Source: Lactiplantibacillus xiangfangensis (lineage in GTDB: Bacteria > Bacillota > Bacilli > Lactobacillales > Lactobacillaceae). From it: a stretch of DNA of 37,119 nucleotides. The notes below the pieces were generated by a model that did no database searches, was not told the origin of the DNA, and saw only the letters and a list, made by a program, of their open reading frames with translations. Both the position numbers and the translations under genes were made by a program. This document shows positions 24,999 through 32,609 of this stretch, piece by piece; position 1 is the first letter of the stretch; each line of letters opens with the position of its first letter. The DNA lies in assembly GCF_001438845.1 (NCBI RefSeq), contig NZ_JQCL01000013.1:1-37119 (forward strand), read 5' to 3'.

Positions 24999-25107
24999 AG
25001 AGTGGGCCAAAGGCGGTTAGTTTGTGAGCATTAACATAAAATCAGCGACTATTCCTAGGATTGGAATGGTCGCTGATTTTGGGTTAAGCGGAACAAACGG
25101 TTTTTTT
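24999..25107. repeat. intergenic hairpin repeat, copy E (reverse orientation)
   Basis: Reads AGAGTGGGCCAAAGGCGG...GAGCATTAAC, inner arm AAAATCAGCGACTATTCC, loop TAGGATT, GGAATGGTCGCTGATTTT, then GTTAAGCGGAACAAACGG and seven Ts (25101-25107). The inner stem has one U-G pair on the plus strand. The outermost 3' arm of the family is lost and replaced by the T-run, so this copy looks like a working terminator for the channel gene. Confidence 0.85.
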
Positions 25108-25194
25108 GAGTTTTGTAATGCCAAATACTGATAGTTGAAATGGGTGACAAAAGACACGCTTGTTGTTTTTCTATGATGAGAATCAAAAGTCCCG

Positions 25195-25872
25195 TTAATC
25201 GGTTCGGGTCATCTTACCGTCTTCAATGCGATAAACGACGTCACAATTACTAATTAGACGCTGATCATGGGTGACCATGACGATGGCTTTATTGTGGTGA
25301 TGCGCTTCGTCAGCTAATCGTTTAACGACGTCGATTGAACGGGGGGTATCCAGACTAGCGGTTGGTTCATCGGCAAGAATCACACTCGGGTTATTGTAAA
25401 GCGCCCGTGCAATGGCCACCCGCTGGCGTTCACCACCGGACAGTTCGTTAGGATAAGCATCCTTAACGTCGCTTAAGGCCAGTTCATCGAGCAACTTTAA
25501 GGTTGCGGATTTTTGAAAGGTGCGGCGGGCCATTTTGTCGACCAGTTTGAACTGCTCAGTGACGGTTAAAAAGGGAATCAAGTTGGAACTTTGAAGAATG
25601 AAGCCAATTTCATTAAAACGGTAGGCCAAGCGTTGCTTCTCACTCTGTTGTGTCAAGGCTTGCCCGTTGAGAAGAACTTTGCCGCTAGTCGGGGTTTGTA
25701 GCCCGGCCGCAATGGTTAAAAAGGTACTCTTTCCAGAACCGGAAGGCCCAATGATAGCTACAAATTCCCCGGCGTTGACCCGAAAGTTGGCGTCAGCAAG
25801 TGCGGTGACCGCAGTATGACCATGGCCAAATTCTTTATTGATATGTTGTAATTCTAAAACGCTAGTTGACAT
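25195..25872 (-). CDS. ABC transporter ATP-binding protein, MacB/LolD type
   Basis: ATPase subunit of 225 residues paired with the FtsX-like permease upstream. Walker A GPSGSGKST, Q-loop ILQSSNLIPF, signature LSGGERQRVAIARAL, Walker B VILADEPTASLD and switch VTHD are all intact. AGGAGG precedes the ATG. The gap to the permease is 12 bases, so they form one operon. Members of this type export lipids, peptides or drugs, or act as mechanotransmission complexes. Confidence 0.93.
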   Translation of the reverse strand: MSTSVLELQHINKEFGHGHTAVTALADANFRVNAGEFVAIIGPSGSGKSTFLTIAAGLQTPTSGKVLLNGQALTQQSEKQRLAYRFNEIGFILQSSNLIPFLTVTEQFKLVDKMARRTFQKSATLKLLDELALSDVKDAYPNELSGGERQRVAIARALYNNPSVILADEPTASLDTPRSIDVVKRLADEAHHHNKAIVMVTHDQRLISNCDVVYRIEDGKMTRTD

Positions 25873-25884
25873 ATTGAGTCCTCC

Positions 25885-26952
25885 TTATCCGATGGCAACA
25901 ACGGGATCGATTTTGGCAACGGTTCGCCATGAAAGCAAAGCGCCAACGACCGCTGCACCTAATAACGCCAAGCTATAGATGCCAAAGGCTTGCCAGTTGA
26001 TTACGAACGGCAATCCGGCCGGCATGATTTGCGCTAAGCCAACGGTGATGGCGAGGCCTAAGCCGATGCCAATCAGCGCCATGACGACACTTTGACTGAG
26101 TAGTGCGGCGATGATGTGGCTGGTTCCAATGCCTTGGACTTTCAAAACGCCAAATAAAGCCTGTTTCTGAAGGGTCAAGACGAACATGAAAATCCCGATG
26201 ACTGCTAAGGCAATCACGAATAGGAAGTAAATCATGGTATTTAACGTGAGTTGTTCAGCACTGTACCCCGGAAGGTTCTCAATAAAAGTGGCGATACTCA
26301 ATCGTTGTAAGTTGCCGTGGTGCGCTGTCTTGAACTGACTCTTTTTTGTCACGAATGCGTTGATTGGTTGTTGCTTACCAGTCGTAATGGGACTGTCTTT
26401 TAAGCGGTTCAGCGTTGACGTATCCGTGTAGACGGTCGGCGCAATACTGTAAGTACTGCTGGCGTAAGTCCCCACGATTTTAACGGTTCGTTTCGTTGTC
26501 CCGATGCGGACCTTTTGACCAACGTGGTAGCCTTTGTCCTTGAGCGTTGCCGAAATTAATAACTGGTTTTTACCATTGATTTTATGGCCGCTAATAACAG
26601 TGGGCATCAAGAAGCTGTTACGGCTAGTCCCGAATGCGCTAGCCGTTGTTTTTAAGTGGTTGGTGCTTGTCCGCAACGTTCCGGACAAGTTTGACAGGGG
26701 CGCAACCGTGTTACCGTCAATATGCTTTTTATCGGCCAACGTTAATTGTGAGGCTGATAACGTTTGGTTGGCATTCTTATTCAGGTAGACGGTGGTTGCG
26801 TGCCACTGATCGACGGCTTGCCGGTTCCCGTTAGAAAGACCATTCGCTAATCCCGCTAACATGAAAACGACGAGGGCAATCAGTAACAGAACCCCGCTCA
26901 GTAGACTGTAGCGGAGCTTTTCGTGCCACATTTCCTTTAATCCTAGATACAT
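25885..26952 (-). CDS. ABC transporter permease, FtsX/MacB-type
   Basis: Membrane subunit of 355 residues: one N-terminal helix (LLSGVLLLIALVVFMLAGLA), an extracytoplasmic domain of about 190 residues, then three helices, ending TVAKIDPVVAIG as usual for FtsX-domain permeases. It is the first gene of the operon with its ATPase. AAGG precedes the ATG. A palindrome just upstream (26977-26992) may be an operator. The substrate is not identifiable. Confidence 0.92.
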   Translation of the reverse strand: MYLGLKEMWHEKLRYSLLSGVLLLIALVVFMLAGLANGLSNGNRQAVDQWHATTVYLNKNANQTLSASQLTLADKKHIDGNTVAPLSNLSGTLRTSTNHLKTTASAFGTSRNSFLMPTVISGHKINGKNQLLISATLKDKGYHVGQKVRIGTTKRTVKIVGTYASSTYSIAPTVYTDTSTLNRLKDSPITTGKQQPINAFVTKKSQFKTAHHGNLQRLSIATFIENLPGYSAEQLTLNTMIYFLFVIALAVIGIFMFVLTLQKQALFGVLKVQGIGTSHIIAALLSQSVVMALIGIGLGLAITVGLAQIMPAGLPFVINWQAFGIYSLALLGAAVVGALLSWRTVAKIDPVVAIG

Positions 26953-26976
26953 GCTACGAACCTTCTTCCAATTTGG

Positions 26977-26992
26977 TTTATCAAGTGATAAA
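26977..26992. promoter_or_regulatory. palindrome upstream of the MacB-type operon
   Basis: TTTATCA-AG-TGATAAA is a perfect 7-base inverted repeat 25 bases ahead of the permease start. Half-site words recur as TTGATAA (27048-27054) and TTATCA (27076-27081) in the same divergent gap, so a dimeric repressor site is plausible. Confidence 0.45.
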
Positions 26993-27130
26993 TGAATATC
27001 AGAAGCATAACACGCTTAATTCTAAAATTCAAATTTTTATTTATTAATTGATAATTTGAGCTTAATTATTACGAACTTATCAGGAAGGCTGGTATGATGA
27101 AGTTATTGAATAGAGAGGCAGGTTTTATTG

Positions 27131-27646
27131 ATGACTAAAAAGTGTTTTAACCACCGTGCGGCCATGATTGCGGGCGTTACTGGCGGAATTATCTCGGGAT
27201 TAGTTAAGTTGGGCTGGGAGAATATCTTGCCACCGCGGACACCTGAACGGGATCAAACCAATCCACCACAGCAACTCCTTCAGCAAGTGGGGGTTCCTGC
27301 AAGCGTGACCCATGCGACTTATTCGTATTCAGGGCATGACTTACCGGTAGTTAGTTACATGATGCACTTTGGTTTTTCGACAACCTTTGCCGTTGCATAT
27401 AGTTTGTGGGCCCGGAAGCATCCGAAGGCCAAAGCGGGGAGCAGTGCTTTATTTGGGCTCGGCATTTTCAGTGCGTTTCATCAGGTGATTTTACCGGCAC
27501 TGGGGACCATTCCCGCAGCTAAGGATCAACCCGCAACGGAGCACGTTTCGGAAGCCCTTGGCCACGTTTTATGGATGTGGACCGCTGACTGGGTCAGTGC
27601 GACGGTTTATAACCGCTTAACAGCTGATAAGAAAAAAGCTAAATAA
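27131..27646 (+). CDS. YagU family inner-membrane protein (DUF1440)
   Basis: Membrane protein of 171 residues with about three to four helices. AGVTGGIISGLVKLGWENILPPRTPER at the start and SEALGHVLWMWTADWVSATVY near the end are typical of the YagU family, linked in E. coli to acid resistance; the mechanism is unknown. The ATG at 27131 is taken as the start; a TTG at 27128 sits better behind GAGAGG (27113-27118), and the choice is not settled. Confidence 0.82.
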   Translation: MTKKCFNHRAAMIAGVTGGIISGLVKLGWENILPPRTPERDQTNPPQQLLQQVGVPASVTHATYSYSGHDLPVVSYMMHFGFSTTFAVAYSLWARKHPKAKAGSSALFGLGIFSAFHQVILPALGTIPAAKDQPATEHVSEALGHVLWMWTADWVSATVYNRLTADKKKAK

Positions 27647-27657
27647 TTAAGATCAGG

Positions 27658-27697
27658 ACGTTTCCACCGGCAGTTATTGGGTGGAAACGTTTTTTTA
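27658..27697 (+). terminator. terminator of the YagU gene
   Basis: ACGTTTCCACC pairs perfectly with GGTGGAAACGT and is followed by seven Ts. Confidence 0.9.
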
Positions 27698-27736
27698 CAT
27701 TAGTGAATTCTAATTAGGCTCTCATTTAATTAATGA

Positions 27737-27766
27737 TTGTGCTAAAATGTTAATATTGTTGCACAA
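27737..27766 (+). promoter_or_regulatory. promoter and inverted repeat of the symporter gene
   Basis: TAAAAT with upstream TGTGC looks like an extended -10. TTGTGC (27737-27742) and GCACAA (27761-27766) are inverted arms around it, a possible operator. Confidence 0.35.
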
Positions 27767-27809
27767 AATTAGTGAAAATATTCAGTAATTAGAACGGGGC
27801 GAATGGGTT

Positions 27810-29126
27810 TTGAAAACAGAAACACAGATGAAACGGTATCACCGATTTCGGTTGAGTTTAGGATGGCAAATCCTGATTGGGCTAGTTTTGGGGATCGTGT
27901 TAGGTGTCATCTTTTACGGTAACCAAACGGCCATTACGGCGATGCAAAATATTGGGACGATGTTTATTAGTCTGATTCAAATGATCGTATTACCAATCGT
28001 GGTGGCGTGCCTGATTACCGGGATCGCCAACATGGGTGATTTAAAGAAATTGGGTCGAATCGGTGGTAAAACCATCATCTACTTTGAAGTGATGACGACG
28101 ATTGCGATTGCTTTAGGACTATTGATGGGTAATATTTTCCACCCCGGAGATTACATCAATATTCATCAGTTACACGCTTCTAATATTAGTCAGTACGTCC
28201 AAACCGCCAAGACGGTTTCCCATAACGGGGTCTGGTCAACTATCATGGGCATTATCCCAACGAACGTCTTCAAGTCGTTGTCTGCGGGCGATATGATTCC
28301 GGTCATCTTCTTTGCCGTGTTCTTCGGCCTGGGGACCGCCGCGATTGGTGAGCAGGGTAAGATTATTTTGAACTTCATGAATGCCGTTGCCGAAGCAATG
28401 TTTAAAGTGACAAATTGGGTCATGCATACGGCACCGATTGGCGTCTGTGCACTGATTGGGGTTACGGTCGCACAAATGGGGTTAAAAGCCTTGGCACCGT
28501 TGGGCTACTTCATTATTCTAGCGTATATCACGATGGCCATTTTTATTGTCGTTGTTATGGGGATTGCTGCGCGTTTGTTTGGTTTGAACATCTGGCACTT
28601 GTTACGAGTGATTCGTGATGAAATGGTGTTGGGCTTTTCAACGGCGAGTTCGGAAGCGGCCCTACCACGGATTATCGATAAAATGGGCAAGTTCGGTGTC
28701 AGTGAAGGCATCGTGTCCTTCGTGATTCCGACTGGTTACACGTTTAACCTGGATGGTTCAGCTATTTACCAATCATTGGCCGCGTTATTCTTGGCGCAAG
28801 CGTACGGGATCCACTTGTCATTGAGTCAACAAATTACGTTATTGATCGTCTTAATGATTACGTCAAAGGGGATTGCGGGCGTACCCGGTGCCTCGTTTGT
28901 GGTCTTGTTAGCCACTATCTCGACCATTGGGGTTCCCGTACAAGGGCTAGCCTTTATTGCCGGAATTGATCGGTTGGTTGATATGGGCCGGACCGTGGTC
29001 AACGTGGTTGGTAATTCACTAGCCGCGGTAATTATTGGTAAATCAGAACATGAATTTGATGAGCCACAAAGTGAGCGCTACTTGGCAGAGGTCCGTTCGG
29101 GACACGCAACTAGTGCGGCTAAATAG
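27810..29126 (+). CDS. gltP: dicarboxylate/amino acid:cation symporter (GltP/DAACS type)
   Basis: Secondary importer of glutamate/aspartate or C4-dicarboxylates driven by H+ or Na+, 438 residues with eight helices and two re-entrant loops. Family marks are the serine-rich loop FSTASSEAALPRI, the helix-7 TGYTFNLDGSAIY (NMDGT-like) and the second re-entrant loop TSKGIAGVPGASFVVL, with DRLVDMGRTVVNVVGNS in helix 8. The TTG at 27810 is placed about 10 bases after GGGG; the ATG at 27828 has no ribosome binding site. Confidence 0.9.
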   Translation: MKTETQMKRYHRFRLSLGWQILIGLVLGIVLGVIFYGNQTAITAMQNIGTMFISLIQMIVLPIVVACLITGIANMGDLKKLGRIGGKTIIYFEVMTTIAIALGLLMGNIFHPGDYINIHQLHASNISQYVQTAKTVSHNGVWSTIMGIIPTNVFKSLSAGDMIPVIFFAVFFGLGTAAIGEQGKIILNFMNAVAEAMFKVTNWVMHTAPIGVCALIGVTVAQMGLKALAPLGYFIILAYITMAIFIVVVMGIAARLFGLNIWHLLRVIRDEMVLGFSTASSEAALPRIIDKMGKFGVSEGIVSFVIPTGYTFNLDGSAIYQSLAALFLAQAYGIHLSLSQQITLLIVLMITSKGIAGVPGASFVVLLATISTIGVPVQGLAFIAGIDRLVDMGRTVVNVVGNSLAAVIIGKSEHEFDEPQSERYLAEVRSGHATSAAK

Positions 29127-29130
29127 AAAG

Positions 29131-29165
29131 AATGAGTCTGGGCCTAATAGCTCGGACTCATTTTT
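29131..29165 (+). terminator. terminator of the symporter gene
   Basis: AATGAGTC pairs with GACTCATT, extended by G-C pairs in the apical part and followed by five Ts. Confidence 0.8.
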
Positions 29166-29278
29166 GTCACAAGCTAAAGAAGCTTAAATTTAAGGATTAG
29201 TGTCGGTTGTATCCTAAGCCAATAAATTAGCTACTTGTAAGTTATTCCGGTTACCACTGATTGATTACGGGATTACGG

Positions 29279-29309
29279 TTGACTCTCAAGCTACTTGAGA
29301 CTTTATAAT
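29279..29309 (+). promoter_or_regulatory. second MerR-type promoter (19-bp spacer) at the DUF554 gene
   Basis: TTGACT (29279-29284) and TATAAT (29304-29309) are near consensus but 19 bases apart. The spacer is occupied by TCTCAAG-CTA-CTTGAGA (29286-29302), a perfect 7-base inverted repeat. This is the standard layout for a MerR-family activator. The rest of 29166-29337 shows nothing else clear. Confidence 0.6.
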
Positions 29310-29337
29310 GGTGTATAAATTCTGATGGGGTGAAGTG

Positions 29338-30015
29338 ATGATAGGAACAATTTTTAACGTTGGGATGATTTTAGTTGGTTGCACGATTGGAAGCTTATTT
29401 AAGCACGGAATCAAACCAGCGTACCACGAGATTTTAATGCAAGCACTGGGACTGGCCGCCTGTATGATTGGGATTAATGCGGTGGTGCAGCGCATGCCGC
29501 AAAGTAAGTATCCGGTCTTGTTCATTGTTAGTTTGGCGCTGGGCGGGCTCATTGGGCAGGCGTTAGATTTACAAGGCCGTTTTGACCGCCTTGTGGGCCG
29601 GTTTTCAAGCGGCAACTTATCGGAAGGCTTGGCGACAGCGGTACTACTGTATTGTATCGGGTCCTTATCAATTTTAGGACCCATTGAAGCCGCACTTAAA
29701 CATGATTATACGTTCTTATTTACGAACGGGATGTTGGACGGAATTACGTCGATCGTACTGGCGTCAACGTTTGGGTTTGGAATTGCAATCGCTGCGGGGG
29801 TTCTATTTATCTGGCAAGGCTCACTGTACGTGTTGGCGCTCGTATTGCAGGGCGCGTTAAGTACGGCTATTTTAAATGAGATTACCATTGTTGGGGGTAT
29901 CTTAATTCTGGCATCGGGGTTAGGGCTACTGAAGATTAAGCAGATCAATACGTTGAATTTATTGCCAGCGCTGTTAATTCCACCATTGGTCATTAGTGTG
30001 TGGCAACTGTTCTAG
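29338..30015 (+). CDS. DUF554 family membrane protein (YdfK/YqgA-like)
   Basis: Membrane protein of 225 residues with about six to seven helices. It opens MIGTIFNVGMILVGCTIGSLFK, has LALGGLIGQALDL and LYCIGSLSILGPIEAAL, and FTNGMLDGITSIVLASTFG in the middle; all are typical of DUF554, whose function is unknown. The ATG at 29338 fits GGGGTGA at 5 bases better than the GTG one codon earlier. Its promoter has MerR-type geometry, so it may be induced by a metal, oxidant or drug; this is inference. Confidence 0.85.
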   Translation: MIGTIFNVGMILVGCTIGSLFKHGIKPAYHEILMQALGLAACMIGINAVVQRMPQSKYPVLFIVSLALGGLIGQALDLQGRFDRLVGRFSSGNLSEGLATAVLLYCIGSLSILGPIEAALKHDYTFLFTNGMLDGITSIVLASTFGFGIAIAAGVLFIWQGSLYVLALVLQGALSTAILNEITIVGGILILASGLGLLKIKQINTLNLLPALLIPPLVISVWQLF

Positions 30016-30040
30016 AACTTTTATGATTAAACCAAAAAAG

Positions 30041-30230
30041 GGGCTGGGACAAAACTCAAAAAGCCAATCAGAAAAAAATTCTGGTTGGCTTTTCCTACTG
30101 TTATGGTCGAAACGTGGTCCAAAAGGCAATTTGTTCCGCTTAACCCGAAAGCAGTGACTATTCCAAAACCCAGGAATAATCACTGCTTTCACGTTAATGC
30201 TCGCAAATTAACCGCATTTTGGTCCACTCT
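30041..30230. repeat. intergenic repeat, copy D (longest, about 190 bp)
   Basis: Three joined parts: GGGCTGGGAC; a terminator-like hairpin AGCCAATCAGAA/TTCTGGTTGGCT plus TTTT (30062-30093); and the core hairpin from GAAACGTGGTCC (30109) to GGTCCACTCT (30230). Inner arms are GAAAGCAGTGACTATTCC and GGAATAATCACTGCTTTC around AAAACCCA; the single C-A mismatch is a U-G pair in the minus-strand RNA. Internal-loop words CCGCTTAAC and GTTAATGCTCGC match the other copies. It lies between convergent DUF554 and YueI genes. Confidence 0.85.
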
Positions 30231-30246
30231 TTTTAGGTTTAGTTGA

Positions 30247-30753
30247 TTAGTTAGCTAGGTGGTGTCGTTCGCGGAATTCGCGCCGGTTACGTTCCAAATG
30301 CTTGTGGATTTTTTCAATCAGCAGTTCGTGTGCAGCGGTTGATTTGCAAGGTGTCGCAATTTCCGGAAAGCGGACATCGATGTTGATCGTGTCTGGGGTA
30401 ATCGCAGTTTTAGCAGCCAACGCGATGGCGAGACTATCCGGTGTGTGCTGATACATCAGGTCATTGCGAATGGCAAACTTAATATTTTGCTGGTTGGCAA
30501 GTCGAACGTAACGGTTGAGAATGTCTTGATCCAAAAGGCCGTGTAGTAGTAGTTGATAGTCGGGGTGGGCCGTCATTTCTGTTTGAAATGCGGCAGAATA
30601 ATCACGGGTCAGTGCTTGGGTAAACGTGGCGCCCAGGTCGATGCGTTCGTGAAACGTTCCCAAATTACGGTGCTGTTCGTCTGGATGCAGTACCGGAGTA
30701 CCAAACATAGCGGATTGGAGGTGCTTATCCATTTGCTCATCAGATAAAGACAT
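30247..30753 (-). CDS. yueI: YueI family protein (DUF1694)
   Basis: Small cytoplasmic protein of 168 residues. LHPDEQHRNLGTFHERIDLGATFTQAL near the start and the later part around NLMYQHTP and TINIDVRFPEI are typical of the YueI/DUF1694 family of Firmicutes; the function is unknown. AAGGA precedes the ATG. It shares its orientation with the AgrC-like kinase upstream but is separated by 90 bases, and it carries no link to signalling that I can see. Confidence 0.85.
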   Translation of the reverse strand: MSLSDEQMDKHLQSAMFGTPVLHPDEQHRNLGTFHERIDLGATFTQALTRDYSAAFQTEMTAHPDYQLLLHGLLDQDILNRYVRLANQQNIKFAIRNDLMYQHTPDSLAIALAAKTAITPDTINIDVRFPEIATPCKSTAAHELLIEKIHKHLERNRREFRERHHLAN

Positions 30754-30843
30754 GGCGGTCAGTTCCTTTCAGAATATGAAGTCTTATTACTATCATTGTA
30801 GTAAAGAAACCGCTTTTATCAAACAAAAATTTCTAAAAATTGT

Positions 30844-32169
30844 TTAACGTTTCACATTTAAGCAGGCCAAAAACGTGTCATCCTTGATTTTATAAGTGAC
30901 GTTGAGCTGTTTATTTGCTAACTGTTCAATGCTAGTCAGTCCGTAACCTAAGTGTCCAGGCTTAGTCGTGAAGCGACTTTTGGAGATGCGATCTAAGTCA
31001 ACGGTATCGTTAGCCGGAAATTTATTTTGAATTCTAAAGGTTACGGCCGCCGCCGTTGTCTCAATGGCTAAATGAACTTGATGATCAACTTTAATAGCGG
31101 CGTCAATGGCATTGTCCAGTAAGTTACCCAAAATTCGAACAAGCTTGACCTGGTCCGTTTCCGGAAGGTCAACGGTTTGCAGGAGTGAAATTGATAGGGT
31201 GACGCCGAGACTTGCTGCGGATTCGTACTTCGAATAGATCAAACCGCTGAGTGCCGGGGCGTGTAGGTAGCGTAATTGTTCAGGCGCACTTGTCGCTAAT
31301 TTTTGATCGTTTGGTAGGACTTCGCGTTCAAAGTAATGTTTTAAGCCAGCCATATCGTCTTTTTGGATATATTGCGATAGGCTGAGCAAAACGTTTTGAT
31401 AATCGTGTTTGAAAAGGTGTAGTTCTTGATTGCGGTGACTGAGGAGGATGTTATATTGAGAAACTTCGCCGAGTAGCTGAGCATCGGATAGCCGGCTGTT
31501 TTTACTACTAACTAAGTAGAAACTGACGATACCAAAGATGATGCTGGAAGCCACGGCAACGTACATTTGGGAGACGACGGATAGTTCCATGGCATAAGCG
31601 TACGCCAGAATGTAGAGCCCGTAGCAGAGGAGCACCAGTAAGTAGTCGCTGCGGTCAATTTTAGCGTGCTGAAAGAAATCAGCTGCGGCGGAGCGAATAA
31701 CTAAGTGGTGAGCCCACAAGCCAATCAAAATGATGAATGGCAAACTGAGTGCGACGGCGTAAAACAAGTCCAGGTTAGCCGCAAAGATCTTTAGGCTAAG
31801 GGCTTGCCGCAAGCGCATTTCGAGACTAGACCCCATAATGACTTTGACTAAACTGCCGGAAAGTCCGCCAACTAAGCGTTTCAGTGCATTTAAAAAGACC
31901 ACGATGGGTAGCGTTAAAATCCACTTAGTATAAAGCAGGCGGGTACACATGACCGTATTAAAGATCGTGATTGGGACAATCCAGAAAAAGACGAGTGGAA
32001 CGTGTGGAAAAAGGGTCGTTGCGACTTGAGCAAAAACAGCGCCAAAGATCACCAGACCCGTCCAGACAGTGGCAATTCGCCAAGTCAGAAATTCACGGAA
32101 GGCTAGCATTAAAATCAGCATTTCGTACGTGCCGGAAAATAGCGATAAGATGTAAATCAGTATCTGCAA
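30844..32169 (-). CDS. AgrC/ComD-like sensor histidine kinase (GHKL), orphan
   Basis: Membrane sensor kinase of 441 residues. The first about 200 residues contain six to seven hydrophobic segments, as in peptide-pheromone receptors. The kinase half has the H-box His255 in LFKHDYQN, the N-box LGNLLDNAIDAA and the G-box GHLGYGLTSI. No response regulator and no agrB/agrD-like gene lie beside it, unlike most members. The start is a TTG at 32169 preceded by GAGGTG at 6 bases; a TTG at 32202 lacks a ribosome binding site. It probably senses a peptide, but the ligand is unknown. Confidence 0.85.
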   Translation of the reverse strand: MQILIYILSLFSGTYEMLILMLAFREFLTWRIATVWTGLVIFGAVFAQVATTLFPHVPLVFFWIVPITIFNTVMCTRLLYTKWILTLPIVVFLNALKRLVGGLSGSLVKVIMGSSLEMRLRQALSLKIFAANLDLFYAVALSLPFIILIGLWAHHLVIRSAAADFFQHAKIDRSDYLLVLLCYGLYILAYAYAMELSVVSQMYVAVASSIIFGIVSFYLVSSKNSRLSDAQLLGEVSQYNILLSHRNQELHLFKHDYQNVLLSLSQYIQKDDMAGLKHYFEREVLPNDQKLATSAPEQLRYLHAPALSGLIYSKYESAASLGVTLSISLLQTVDLPETDQVKLVRILGNLLDNAIDAAIKVDHQVHLAIETTAAAVTFRIQNKFPANDTVDLDRISKSRFTTKPGHLGYGLTSIEQLANKQLNVTYKIKDDTFLACLNVKR

Positions 32170-32609
32170 AAGATTCACCTCGTAAGGAATAATAATAGCC
32201 AAAAAACAGTTTGTTAATTGACATTACTATCATAAAACAAATTCTAATTATTATGAAAGAAATTTTTAATTTAGACGGAAAAAGTAGGAACTGGACAATT
32301 AATAATGTTTGGTTAACAGATACGGGCACAGATTTTTTAAAATTATAACTGTGCACCTCGATTCTAGAAGATTATCAAATTAAATACAAAAAATAACGAT
32401 AGGAATGATTTAGCCCTAAAAATTGGTTCCTGCTAGGCGCAGTAAGCAGGAATGAAAATGGTGTTTTTTTAATTATGTCAGAGCAGCTTAATACTTAAAA
32501 AAGCTAAGATTCTAAAGGTGTTTTTATTAATTAGTTCATGGTATGATACGCATTGACTGTTAGAACTTTATTGTTCAATATTTTAAACAAGGAAACGGGT
32601 GGAAAGTGA
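32170..32609. other. AT-rich divergent gap, kinase / C39-like peptidase
   Basis: About 440 bases, clearly richer in A/T than the flanks. On the minus strand TATGAT near 32231-32236 may be the kinase -10. Two hairpins are visible: GCACAG/CTGTGC (32326-32354) and TTCCTGCT/AGCAGGAA (32427-32452, perfect 8-base stem), the latter followed 12 bases later by seven Ts. On the plus strand TATGAT at 32541-32546 may serve the peptidase gene. The gap could hide a small RNA or a short peptide gene (see 32253-32348). Confidence 0.4.
32253..32348 (+). CDS. possible 31-residue peptide
   Basis: ATG-to-TAA frame encoding MKEIFNLDGKSRNWTIN...DTGTDFLKL. It has no cysteine, no double-glycine leader and no signal peptide, and no ribosome binding site is seen. 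It is listed only because it lies between a pheromone-receptor-like kinase and a C39-like peptidase. Chance or a decayed gene fragment is as likely. Confidence 0.15.
   Translation: MKEIFNLDGKSRNWTINNVWLTDTGTDFLKL

Noticed and set aside
25128-25165. Possible sixth copy of the hairpin repeat (GTTGAAATGGGTGACAAAAGACACGCTTGTTG)
   Set aside because: It resembles the arm GTTGAAACGTGCGTCAAAAGGCA only loosely, has no partner arm, and cannot be told from chance.
32253-32348. Small frame as an AgrD-like pheromone precursor for the neighbouring kinase
   Set aside because: No cysteine for a thiolactone, no double glycine, no amphipathic leader, no ribosome binding site and no AgrB nearby; kept only as a low-confidence frame.
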